A stretch of 64,000 nt of DNA, from the NCBI GenBank assembly GCA_947095585.1, contig OX352762.1, forward strand, positions 120,248,930-120,312,929. The letters are read 5' to 3'. Source of the DNA: Nephrocerus scutellatus (taxonomy: Eukaryota > Arthropoda > Insecta > Diptera > Pipunculidae). Positions 46,770 through 55,430 of the stretch are shown piece after piece. The translations under genes and the position numbers were made by a program. The notes below the pieces were generated by a model. The model was not told the DNA's origin, searched no databases, and saw only the letters and a list, made by a program, of their open reading frames with translations. Position 1 is the stretch's first letter. The number at the start of each line of letters is the position of its first letter.

Positions 46770-49700
46770 TATTCTGAGAGACGTACCACCTCCCTAATGA
46801 ACGATAGTAAATCTTTAGTGGCAGAATTTCTTAACTCCGCTGTCAAGCATATTTCCTTGTTAAAGATGCGTCTACTTAACTAAAGTAATGCTGGCCATTT
46901 ACAGAGAATCTGCTCGGATGACTTTTCATCTTCCGAGCAGAACCTACATTCTCTCTCTGAGCCCACACCAATTTTGTTAAGTTGATATCGCAAGCCACAA
47001 TGACATGTTAGAAAACTCACCAGCTTCATAATGCTATCCCTATTAAATTAAAGGATTTCCTTGTAGGAAAAGGGCGTGAATATTTGTTTGGATTACCCAA
47101 GCCCCGGGACACTTTCCCAGTGGGCCGGACGAAGTTTGTGTTCCCATCAATTTATCAATGCTGTGGCGGCAACCCAGTTGACATCATAGTAGGGTTTAGG
47201 TCCTATGAACGCAGATTCCGAGACAGCCCTAGCTAATTCATCTGCAGATTCGTAACCTGCAATTCCCTGATGGCCAGGGACCCAACCGAGTTTGACTTTG
47301 TTGTGTGTGGCAAAATATTGCAGTGGATCTTAACAGTTTTTGAGTGATATCTAATCTATAAAATTGGAAGATAGCGCTCTAAGGCCTGCCTGACTATCTG
47401 AAAAGATATATATTCTAGCACCTTTAATACCTTTATTAAGGGTAATCCTGGCGCAGATCTCAATGGCATGGAGTTCCGCCTGGAAAACCGAGGGTCTTTC
47501 CCCATTGGTATCGAGACTTTGGTGTTGAGTCCAAGACACCAACTCCAACTTCAGTTTCCATCGTGGCGCCGTGGCTCAGTGGAAATGCGCATGGCTTCTG
47601 AGCAGGAGGTTCGTGGTTCGAATCCCAGTAACACCAAAAGTATTTTTCACGGTATCCCACCTCTCGCGAATGGGTGACAAACGCTCCGAGAGTTATAACA
47701 TGTCACGAAAAGCTTCTTAATTTGCCGTTAGGATCCGGCCTTAAATTTTAGGTCCATTCCACCTGTGTCCAAAAATATACATGCGCAGCAAAAATGGTAG
47801 CAAGAAGCTAGGCCTTGGTTCGCAATGGTCTGTCGCGCCGAATATTATTATTATAACATAGTCACCCAGCTTTAAAGTGAATCTAGCAGCTGTCTTTCTG
47901 ATGAATATATGGTGCCGTGTGGTCCGACTGCAGCATAATACCTATCAGTACTCCAAAGGGAGGACCGCTAAGTAGCAAAATATATAGAGTGGCTTAAAGG
48001 CGAAAGCCAGGTAAGCTCGGGGCTCAATCCCCAACTCTAACAACGACACTGATGAATATATGCAGTGGTGAAAGCCATAAAACAGCTTCTAATGCAGTCG
48101 TATGCAGGTGCAGGTTCGTATGGCTCATATAATACCTATATAGGTAATTATTCGTAGCTTCTGAAGCTAAGTTGTCGTTGTGCGTTCAATAACTTTTGGT
48201 CACCAAACTATGGCCGCGTACGTGATAATAGGTCTCACCATCATTTTGTACATCCAGGATTTAGCCCACAAGTTCTGCCGTAGAAGTGTCTCTGGCCCAC
48301 AAGGCCATAGTGGCGCGTTCGATGGCGAACTAGATATAAGAATACCAGTTTAGCCGTTTATCAAGGATGACGCCAAGATATTTAACTTCACTGGAATGAT
48401 CTATCGTGCTGTCTTTGAGGATTAAAGGTTACAAATCGACCAGTCTTATTTTCGTGAAAGGCAGTAGAACGGTTTTGCAAGGATTGATGGATAATCCTTC
48501 TCTGCTGCACCATTCTAAAACGTGTTGTTAAGCACCTTGCATTACAGTTGTGATAGTGGTGCAGTGCTTACCACTTATAAAAAGGCCACAGAGCTACTTC
48601 CTTGGAACGAACAGTTCCTTCTATCTATTTTACAAGATAGTCAAGGGCAACTTCTGTGCTTTTGCCTGTCCTGTACGCTAAATGACTTTAGTGCACAGCG
48701 ATAGACAAATCTAACCGGCCTCAAATAGGAGAATCAATAATTCTCTCCATGGTTTTGAAAACAAATTATGTTAAATATATAGGTCCATATTATTTAGGCT
48801 GCTCACTAGGTCTATTGCCTGGTTTGGGGATAAATATCACAGTTACCTGTCTCCAGCTAGTTTTAATGTACTACTAGCTCTTAATAAGTAAGATCGATTG
48901 CCTTCTGTAGATGCGCTGGAAATATCACATCACCGCCGGGACCTTTGAAAGATTAATAGCTCCCTTATCAGGACTGAAGATTTTACCTAATAACTATTTA
49001 GATCATACTATTGGATCAGTTTGACAGGAAAATCAAACCTGATGTGTTGACACATCACCTCTTCGATTGATGTCGTTGCTGCCCCAGACCTCATGATGTG
49101 CATTTGCATCGCAACCTATAATGTACTGGAGGTTTCTGTTCCGGCGGTGCTGTATCAGCACCTAGACCTCTAAGGTCGAAATATTGTCGTCGTCGCCGGG
49201 GTAATATGTTCCCCTCTCGGTCGGAGCTTCAATCAGCAGTGCCACCAGGTCTTTCGTTATGAATTCTGGAAAAGGAAGAAAGTTTATGTTCGTGCCGATC
49301 AACCAGGCCGGCCTTGGTACTGACTCCCCACATTTTTACATTTACAGATCAACTTACTTGTGCCGTTCCTTAGACCAATTATCTTTCTGCTAATTGCCCA
49401 AGGCGCTTGGAAGGGTTACATTTTCCTCGGCGAACCGCTTGCTAAGGGTAGCGGACGCGCCCATCGCATGATGCAGGTTCGCCTGTTACACCCTGATAGT
49501 GCTCATAAGTCCTCCCTGAATGCTGAAGTGGAAGAGGTGTGTAAAGCATATTTAAAACGCCTTATCTTTAGTTTCCCTTAATGAATTCACCTCGGTGTTG
49601 CTGGATCAGTAGCCCATCTAATGTCTTCCCAATAGAAGAGTATCGGGATTTCTCCGAGATGACGCTACTTGCATCAACGCTTATGGATGCGTCAGAATCA

Positions 49701-49954
49701 GAAGTGGCTGATTCCACGTCCTCAGTTCTGACGCCCTCGCGAGTTTCAGATGGGGCCCGTATGGTTACGCCGTCTGAACTCTGGGTAAGGTTCAGCTGCT
49801 CAACAGAAGACCGAGAGGTTAAGGCCAACATGGGGGTGAGCATCGAGAACTCAACAGCTTCTGTAGCTAGATACTTCGGGTTGCTCAACATCAGGATCCG
49901 TGATTGATGCGCTTTGAGATGTATCGGTTTCATAATTATTGTTTCTTGAATCAA
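46770..49954 (-). pseudogene. R1/Jockey-like LINE (family B) copy 1, near full length but decayed
   Basis: Reading the minus strand from 49954, a possible ORF1 tail (49954-49568) is serine-rich (DSDASISVDASSVISEKSRY). ORF2 begins near 49480 with LHHAMGASATLSKRFAEENV, then INFLPFPEFITKDLVALLIE near 49280-49220, and CDANAHHEVWGS-like endonuclease sequence near 49110-49070. RT remnants follow; FVKYLGVILDKRLNW-like thumb is near 48390-48340. RNase H remnants include FQAELHAIEICARITLNKG and IYIFSDSQAGLRAL at 47490-47370. A zinc motif (ECRFCSEDEKSSEQILC) near 46960-46910 has Gln where His is usual. A SINE interrupts it at 47565-47855. Confidence 0.75.
47565..47855 (+). mobile_element. tRNA-derived SINE, copy 2, nested in LINE family B
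   Basis: The head is tRNA-like. Box A is TGGCTCAGTGG at 47572-47582 and box B is GGTTCGAATCC at 47615-47625, both fitting the RNA polymerase III internal promoter. The unrelated body includes CTCGCGAATGGGTGACAAAC, GTCACGAAAAGCTTCT and AAGCTAGGCCTTGG. The end is GTCTGTCGCGCCGAATATTA plus ATT repeats. It splits the family B LINE just before RNase H: minus-strand LINE sequence reads TAARFTLKLG on one side and METEVGVGV on the other. Confidence 0.9.
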
Positions 49955-50646
49955 TAGTGTTCCACGAGTATCCAGGAAAAGAAGATTACCAATGACAGAG
50001 CCTGGTATGCCATGTGAAGTCTACTTGAAACTGGTATTGAGTCCACATTTCGACTAAGCACCCTCTTAGCCATGTATCCATTTGCGTATGCTGTTTCACC
50101 TTGGATTAGGAATACGAACAACTAAGGATAGGACTATTCCGTTGCCTCAAACCTCAGGCTTGGGACCAGCATATGACACCTTATAGCAAGGCGGAGTTTG
50201 CCTTAGCACTATGTGCAACGCAGTATATATTCTTTTATACGGCGGACTCATTGGTAAAGCTTCCTTTTGGTTCAGGGTCTATTTCTCACGTCTTTGTCAA
50301 GGTTGGTATCAATACCGTTGAGTTACTTTGAGTTACTTTTTGCCAGAAAATGATATGGTTACGCGCTCTCGTGTGACATAATTGTGCGAAACTCCACCCT
50401 ATCAACGATAGAGGTACAACTTTCTTTAAGCAACTGCGCTGACATGCTCGGACGACATCAACATTACGAGCTATAATGCAATAATAATAAGAACGCCCTC
50501 AGGAAATCACAAAAAGGTTTTGTTTGGTCAGTGAATGGTAAAGCTCTGTTTCGGTCTATTAAGGAGAACTATTGTAAGACCATTCATCATAGCTAAGTAT
50601 AAAATAAAATATAAAATACATACATACTGGAAAATACATTTAAATT
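49955..50646. other. Unassigned; possible ORF1 remnants
   Basis: It adjoins the 5' end of LINE family B copy 1 and may contain decayed ORF1/5' UTR, but no motif is recognised. The part nearest 50646 is the 3' flank of the next gene. Confidence 0.3.
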
Positions 50647-50652
50647 TTTATT
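50647..50652 (-). terminator. Polyadenylation signal of the 421-aa gene
   Basis: AATAAA on the minus strand, 73 nt after the stop codon at 50725, within the usual range for a fly 3' UTR. Confidence 0.7.
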
Positions 50653-50724
50653 TCAAAATTACAGATCATTTAAGCTTAAAGTGTTCGTTGGTTTCGTTTG
50701 ATTTTCACCCGTTTGTTGTTGCGC

Positions 50725-51990
50725 TTATTGACATTCCATAATACTCCAAAGACACTCTTTGAACAGCTGGTCCCGAACAAAAGCGCTATGACCTCCCGAA
50801 GAACACAAGTACTGGTAGCTCTTCCCCTTTGTCACTAAATGAACATATCCATCTGTTTCACCATAAAAAGGACTCTTTATTTCCCACTGTGTGTCTTTTG
50901 CAGAGATCGACAAAACATTCGACGGATCAACATTCAGGTAACTGTAGCCGTTGTTCAGGCGGAAGTTATATTTTGTTTCGTAGCCACTTTTTTCCACCAC
51001 CCATGCATAGGGTGTTTTAAAGATTTTCGTGCTCTTGTATAGATACATTTCATCCCTTTTACTCCACAAGCAGACTTGATTGGAAAACAGAATATTGTAC
51101 CGTGATATTGGCAATTTTTGCATCAGAATTCCCTTCAGTTTGTTGCATATTTGTTGCTCCCTTTCTAATAGTGAAACTCCGTCTTCAGGATGGCAATTAA
51201 ATCTTATTGCTTGGGCAAGTGTGAACATCCGTTCTGTGGTTATCGACGATATGTTGACCGCTTCTATAAGCGCTGCATAGGACATCATGCGAGCGGTACC
51301 CGCTGGTCCACGATTAATAATACTGAGTACTTCTTCGAATCCAATCGAGTTATATAAACGACCAACTAATGGGACAATTTCAGCCTTAAATGCAGCACCG
51401 TCACCATCAAGATTTGCAATCTCAGCTGCTTGTGAGTTGTCCAATTCAGTTGAGTAGTACTTTCGCAACAGTAATTGCACGACCGACGACAAAATCGCCA
51501 GTGCGTTAACTTCGGAGTGGACACATGACTTTGCTTGAAAAACGCGACCCAATCGAAGGAGCTGGTCATTTGTGTAGTACGAATTCGTTTTGATCTCATA
51601 AATCAACGCTTTCAGTGCATGGAAAGTGTGGTCGCAGTCGGCAATGGCCTCACAAAATGTCGCCAATATATCAAAGTTTGCAGCGTTATTTGCGTAGACT
51701 TTCCTGACAATGAAATTAACGTCAAACTCGATGCCATCGCCATTGAGGTGAAGCAAATTTTTTTCAGCCAAACGGAAGTTGCGACTCTCAAGGGCACGGA
51801 TTACTTGAGCGACAATATGTTCCTTGTGATCGTGCGTAATATTTTGTACCTCCAGCCGAGTACAATTCTCACTTAACGGCGGTATTCTATCCTGTGATTT
51901 TGACTGTGACTGAGTCTGCTGGCATCCACATAAACCCACAAAAAAAATAAAAACTGCAAGAGTGGCTAAGAGAACTGTGAACTTTTCCAT
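50725..51990 (-). CDS. Unrecognised secreted protein with internal duplication, 421 aa
   Basis: This is a single-exon frame. The first in-frame ATG is at 51990, and the open frame extends four sense codons upstream without another ATG. Residues 1-22 are a signal peptide ending LCGC. Two helical-looking repeats about 112 residues apart follow: HLNGDG at 81 and NLDGDG at 193. Each is followed by F, Y and L positions, a T/S-A-L-I segment and a late cysteine (Cys156, Cys266). Residues 298-421 hold three similar strands-and-Trp units (MYLYKS..YAW, YSYLNV..TQW, YQYLCS..CLW), suggesting a beta-trefoil. N-x-S/T sites lie near 42, 50 and 246. I do not recognise the family. A TCAGT initiator-like sequence (52012-52008) lies 18 nt upstream; the same bases could instead be a 3' splice site (TTTTTATTTTCAG). 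Coding density and intactness among decayed LINEs argue for a real gene. Confidence 0.82.
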   Translation of the reverse strand: MEKFTVLLATLAVFIFFVGLCGCQQTQSQSKSQDRIPPLSENCTRLEVQNITHDHKEHIVAQVIRALESRNFRLAEKNLLHLNGDGIEFDVNFIVRKVYANNAANFDILATFCEAIADCDHTFHALKALIYEIKTNSYYTNDQLLRLGRVFQAKSCVHSEVNALAILSSVVQLLLRKYYSTELDNSQAAEIANLDGDGAAFKAEIVPLVGRLYNSIGFEEVLSIINRGPAGTARMMSYAALIEAVNISSITTERMFTLAQAIRFNCHPEDGVSLLEREQQICNKLKGILMQKLPISRYNILFSNQVCLWSKRDEMYLYKSTKIFKTPYAWVVEKSGYETKYNFRLNNGYSYLNVDPSNVLSISAKDTQWEIKSPFYGETDGYVHLVTKGKSYQYLCSSGGHSAFVRDQLFKECLWSIMECQ

Positions 51991-52489
51991 GACGACGATC
52001 AATCGTTACTGAAAATAAAAAGCCATTTCTCAAGCAATTCGTATGAAACTCGGAATGTATGACTACTTTGCGTCTATGGAAATTCTATATTTTCCTAATA
52101 TGGAAGACAAATTGGTCCGACAATCGCTGTAGATAATTTTTTTTATCATTATTCATATTTGTTTTAATTTTTATGCAGGTATAATATAATCTTAGAATCT
52201 GTTATCGTTTTTTTAAATACGACTGCTGCCTGTTAGACATGAAGATGAAGGTATTTGCTAATTTAATAATTTACTAAATAAACAAAGCCAACAGTTTTAT
52301 AAAATATATTGTTAGCACTTTATGACTTGTTATTGCGGAGGTTTTTGGGTATGGACCAAAAAATTATACAAACTAGTCTATACCCGACTAATCTACCTAT
52401 TTTATAAGGATCATCAATCATAAATCATACGAATGTGCTTTGTGCAACCACATCGAATAACTTAAATATAAACCTAAAGAAAACTGCAG
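51991..52489. other. Upstream flank of the 421-aa gene
   Basis: TCAGT on the minus strand at 52012-52008 may mark transcription start; no TATA box sits 30 nt further upstream. The rest is AT-rich with no recognised feature. Confidence 0.4.
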
Positions 52490-52720
52490 TTACTTGTGCT
52501 TGTTTATCAATAGCTCGTAGTTGACTAAGTCAAAAGCGTTGGAAAAGGCGAAAAGAATCATTATAGAGACATTTCATCTTTGGCAAGATTCTGGAAGAAT
52601 TCATCGGTAATTTTTGAGCAAGGCTGTAATACAACTGAATTCTTTCCTGAAACCTGATTGAAGCGAAGATTGGTTGACGTGCGTTAACCAATTTAATATG
52701 CTATCCTCGCTTCAATCAGA
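52490..52720 (-). pseudogene. LINE reverse-transcriptase fragment, clade undetermined
   Basis: Minus-strand reading gives QSGFRKEFSCITALLKNYR, then after a frameshift MILFAFSNAFDLVNYELL. This is the QSGFRxGHSxxTAL and LDFSxAFDxVxxxxLL order of a LINE RT. Both ends are truncated and stops are present. Confidence 0.6.
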
Positions 52721-52799
52721 AAATCTTTCTCATAGATGAAGAGAATTTCTATATCAACTTTATGCTCCGTAATTCGCGTCTTTATTGGGTCCCTAATGA

Positions 52800-52935
52800 T
52801 CTTCTGCTAGCACATGTGGTCACCATGGAATTTGTTTTGCACTCATCTATGTGCAGCTCCAGATTTTGTGCCGTTCGCTCGATCTTGATGAAAGCTTCTT
52901 GTACCGCTCTTGGGTTTCTACCAATGAAGGTGTTC
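52800..52935 (-). pseudogene. Family A LINE scrap (post-YADD region)
   Basis: The plus sequence TGTGCAGCTCCAGATTTTGT and the following GCTCGATCTTGATGAAAGC match, in reverse complement, the RAVQEAFxQIExAARNLGLHI segment of family A. Only about 135 bp remain. Confidence 0.7.
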
Positions 52936-53136
52936 ATTGAATCCGCTTTATCTCATTAGATTCTTAAAAGCCATTAGTATGAAGGTGGTGCTTTGGGGAT
53001 CGGTTATATACCATACACAGAGCACTACTCAGGGGAAGCGCACCATATTCTCATAGGCCTCAATGCTACAACATCCCTCAATTACTCAACCAATGATATC
53101 AATGAAACTAAACTAACCTACTTAAAATACCTTACG

Positions 53137-53322
53137 TCAAAAATTTAAAACTAGCGAGCGAGCGAGCGAAGTAGCTCCTAATAAGATCGAGAATGACATT
53201 TTCAACTCTGGATACTCCTGCGGCATCAAGGAGTTTTTTATTAGAGACATAATGTCTGAAATCGGAATGTTCATACACGCTCTTAGGCATTTTCTCTCGA
53301 AGGCGCGGAGTTTTTTCATATA
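53137..53322 (-). pseudogene. Jockey-like LINE, C-terminal part (left of mariner)
   Basis: The minus strand reads MKKLRAFERKCLRACMNIP followed by an ISDIMSLIKNSLMP segment, the FERKxLR block after the thumb of Jockey-type RTs. It is continuous in frame with the part beyond the mariner insertion (54628-55430). A GCGAGCGA repeat lies just beyond, near 53154-53168. Confidence 0.75.
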
Positions 53323-54627
53323 AAGGGTGTTTTTTTAGGAGGTTTGTTTTTCCGATAGATGTCGTTTTATTTTATGACAGTTGTTTTGACAGCTCAAAGT
53401 GGCATTTCTACTCAGTATTGTTTGGCAAATCATTATGAATAGGTTAACTCCAGAACAACGTTTTCAAATCGTGGAAATTTATTTTCAAAATCAGTGTTCA
53501 ATTAAAAATGTTTATAGAGCACTTCGTGAATTTTATGGTGCACATAATCGTCCGTCAGAGACCACCATAAAGAACGTAATTACCAAATTTCGGTCTACAT
53601 TCACTCTTTTGGATGCCAAGCCACCGACAAGAATGAGAAGAGTTCGTACAGAAGAAAATATTGCTGTCGTTGAGGCCAGTGTCGAAGAAAACGACAATTT
53701 ATCGATTCGTCGTCGTGCTCAGCAAATTGGACTTTGTCCATCGACTTTATGGAAAATTTTACGTAAAGATTTGGGTTTGGTGCCATACAAAATTCAATTG
53801 GTGCAAGAATTAAAGCCACACGACCATCGTTTGCGCCGTGAATTCAGTGATTGGTCGTTAAATCAATTGAACGAAGATCCATTTTTTTACCGTAAAATTC
53901 TCTTCAGTGATGAGGCGCATTTTTTGTTAAATGGATACGTCAACAAACAAAATTGTCGCATTTGGAGCAAAGATAATCCACACGCCGTTCAAGAATTACC
54001 AATGCATCCTGATAAATGTACTGTTTGGTGCGGTCTATGGGCTGGTGGGATCATCGGTCCATATTTCTTTAAAAATGAGGAAGGACGACGCGTTACCGTG
54101 AATGGAAATCGATACAGAACCATGTTAAATGAGTTTTTGTTGTCAAATCTTGAAGATATGGATATGGATGAAATGTGGTTTCAACAAGATGGTGCCACTT
54201 GCCATACAGCACGTGAAACAATCGACTTATTGAAAGAAACTTTCAACGACAACATTATTTCGAGAAATGGTCCGGTGAATTGGCCTCCGCGTTCGTGCGA
54301 TTTGACGCCACTCGATTACTTTTTGTGGGGATACGTGAAGTCATTGGTTTATGTGGATAAACCTCAATCGATTGACGCTTTGGAAACCAATATTCAACGT
54401 GTCATTGCTGACATACGCCCTCAAATGCTTGAAAAAGTGCTGGAAAATTGGACCTCCAGAATGACATTTGTGAAAAATAGTCGTGGTAGCCATATGCCAG
54501 AAATTGTGCTTAAATGTTAAATGCCAAAAAATTATCTACCAAATAAAAAAAAATTTTGGTCATTTCATAATTTTATATGTGTTTTATTCAAAAAAAAAAA
54601 TCGGCAACCTCTTAAAAAAACACCCGT
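53323..54627 (+). mobile_element. DD41D mariner (rosa-type), complete copy 1
   Basis: The 1305-bp element is bounded by 22-bp terminal inverted repeats (53323-53344 and 54606-54627; AAGGGTG/ACGGGTG followed by seven T and AGGAGGTT/AAGAGGTT, two mismatches) and by TA on each side (53321-53322, 54628-54629). It holds one intact transposase gene and short untranslated ends with A runs. It is inserted in a Jockey-like LINE. Copy 2 at 61572 differs by one visible coding substitution and one base in an A run. Confidence 0.95.
53435..54520 (+). CDS. DD41D mariner transposase, intact, 361 aa
   Basis: This transposase cuts out and reinserts the element at TA sites in the nucleus. The first ATG (MNRLTPEQRF) at 53435 is the likely start; the upstream in-frame codons have no ATG. 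An N-terminal helix-turn-helix covers about residues 5-58 and a second about 76-118 (IRRRAQQIGLCPSTLWKIL), after a basic linker. LVQELKPHD (122-130) stands where mariners have WVPHEL. The catalytic residues are Asp159 (FSDEAHF), Asp252 (QQDGATCH) and Asp294 (CDLTPLDYFLW), with exactly 41 residues between the last two. This spacing is the DD41D signature described for rosa elements of Ceratitis. No stop or frameshift is present, so activity is possible but not shown. Confidence 0.95.
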   Translation: MNRLTPEQRFQIVEIYFQNQCSIKNVYRALREFYGAHNRPSETTIKNVITKFRSTFTLLDAKPPTRMRRVRTEENIAVVEASVEENDNLSIRRRAQQIGLCPSTLWKILRKDLGLVPYKIQLVQELKPHDHRLRREFSDWSLNQLNEDPFFYRKILFSDEAHFLLNGYVNKQNCRIWSKDNPHAVQELPMHPDKCTVWCGLWAGGIIGPYFFKNEEGRRVTVNGNRYRTMLNEFLLSNLEDMDMDEMWFQQDGATCHTARETIDLLKETFNDNIISRNGPVNWPPRSCDLTPLDYFLWGYVKSLVYVDKPQSIDALETNIQRVIADIRPQMLEKVLENWTSRMTFVKNSRGSHMPEIVLKC

Positions 54628-55430
54628 TATGAGGGGCTAATATTCCACCATATTGGACACGTGTACGTCAGAATTGGTCGTACAAATGCCTGGTATCAAA
54701 CAATCTTCACATCACTTCTCAGGTAGCGTGAGTGCTCTTGCTTTTTCTACTGCCTTATTAACGTGTTCATTATAGTACAATAATTTGTCCAGATGAACAC
54801 CCAAATAGCGCACGACATTCTTTGTTGGGATTTGATAATTTTTTGCACCAGATATTTGCAACTTTTTCCAATTCCTCGTCTTAAAGGGGGGCGAAACAGT
54901 TTAACTTCGCATTTTGTCCGAAATTCATTGAATTTGCCTTGCAGCCTTCTTTGAATTTCTTCGATATTTGAGCCGTGTGTATACAATATAATGTCGTCAG
55001 CATAAGCAAGGGTAGCATTCTTATCCAAAAGTATCCCTAAGTGGGCGCCGTGGCTCAGTGGAAGTGAGCATGGCTACTGAGCAGGGGGTTCGTGGTTCGA
55101 ATCCCAGTAACACCAAAAGTATTTTTCACGGTGTCCCACCTCTCGCGAATGGGTGACAAACGTTCCGAGTGTAATAGCTTGTCACGGAAAGCTTCTCAAT
55201 TCACCCTTAGGTCCCTTCCATTTGTGTGCAAAAATATACATGCTCAACACGAATGGTTACGAGAAGCTAGGCCTTGGACAACAATGGTCTGTCGCACCAA
55301 ATATTATTATTAATATAAATATTGAACAGGATTGGTGCCGTTACTGTACCCTGTGGCAGACCATTAGCGATATTGAATATTTTATGAATCTTTAGCTTGG
55401 CTGCGACTTGTCTAGTCTCTCGGTTTATAG
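54628..55430 (-). pseudogene. Jockey-like LINE RT (right of mariner), split by a SINE
   Basis: From 55430 the minus strand reads KIFNIANGLPQGTVTAPILF and NIY at 55385-55320. After the SINE it reads LDKNATLAYADDIILYTHGS (55028-54960), LFRPPLRRGIGK (near 54900-54870) and the VHLDKLLYYNEHVNKAVEKA region (near 54800-54740), then FVRPILTYTCPIWWNISPS at 54690-54632. Frameshifts are few, so this LINE is younger than most relics here. Removing the mariner and one TA joins it in frame with 53137-53322. Confidence 0.8.
55044..55314 (+). mobile_element. tRNA-derived SINE, copy 3, nested in Jockey-like LINE
   Basis: It begins GGCGCCGTGGCTCAGTGG. Box A is at 55051-55061 and box B (GGTTCGAATCC) at 55094-55104. 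The body matches copy 2, with a short deletion after CACCCTTAGG, and it ends GTCTGTCGCACCAAATATTA plus ATT repeats. It lies between the LPQGTVTAP block and the YADD block of the host LINE. Confidence 0.9.

Noticed and set aside
47565..47640. tRNA gene suggested by box A and box B
   Set aside because: The same head occurs three times joined to an unrelated body and ATT tail, so it is a SINE head and not a functional tRNA; 55044-55120 and the minus-strand copy near 33600 were treated likewise.
49360..49581. Plus-strand 73-codon frame
   Set aside because: It is antisense to the start of ORF2 of LINE family B copy 1, whose minus-strand reading has clear family motifs.
51991..52002. Four extra codons upstream of the 421-aa protein
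   Set aside because: They begin with TTG; the first ATG is at 51990 and is followed at once by the signal peptide.
53399..53434. Twelve extra N-terminal codons upstream of the transposase ATG
   Set aside because: The frame is open but begins with GTG and contains no ATG; mariner proteins begin close to the first helix, so ATG 53435 is preferred (likewise 61684).
53601..53819. Minus-strand 72-codon frame within the mariner, repeated at 61850-62068
   Set aside because: It is an antisense shadow of the transposase gene; it recurs only because the element does.
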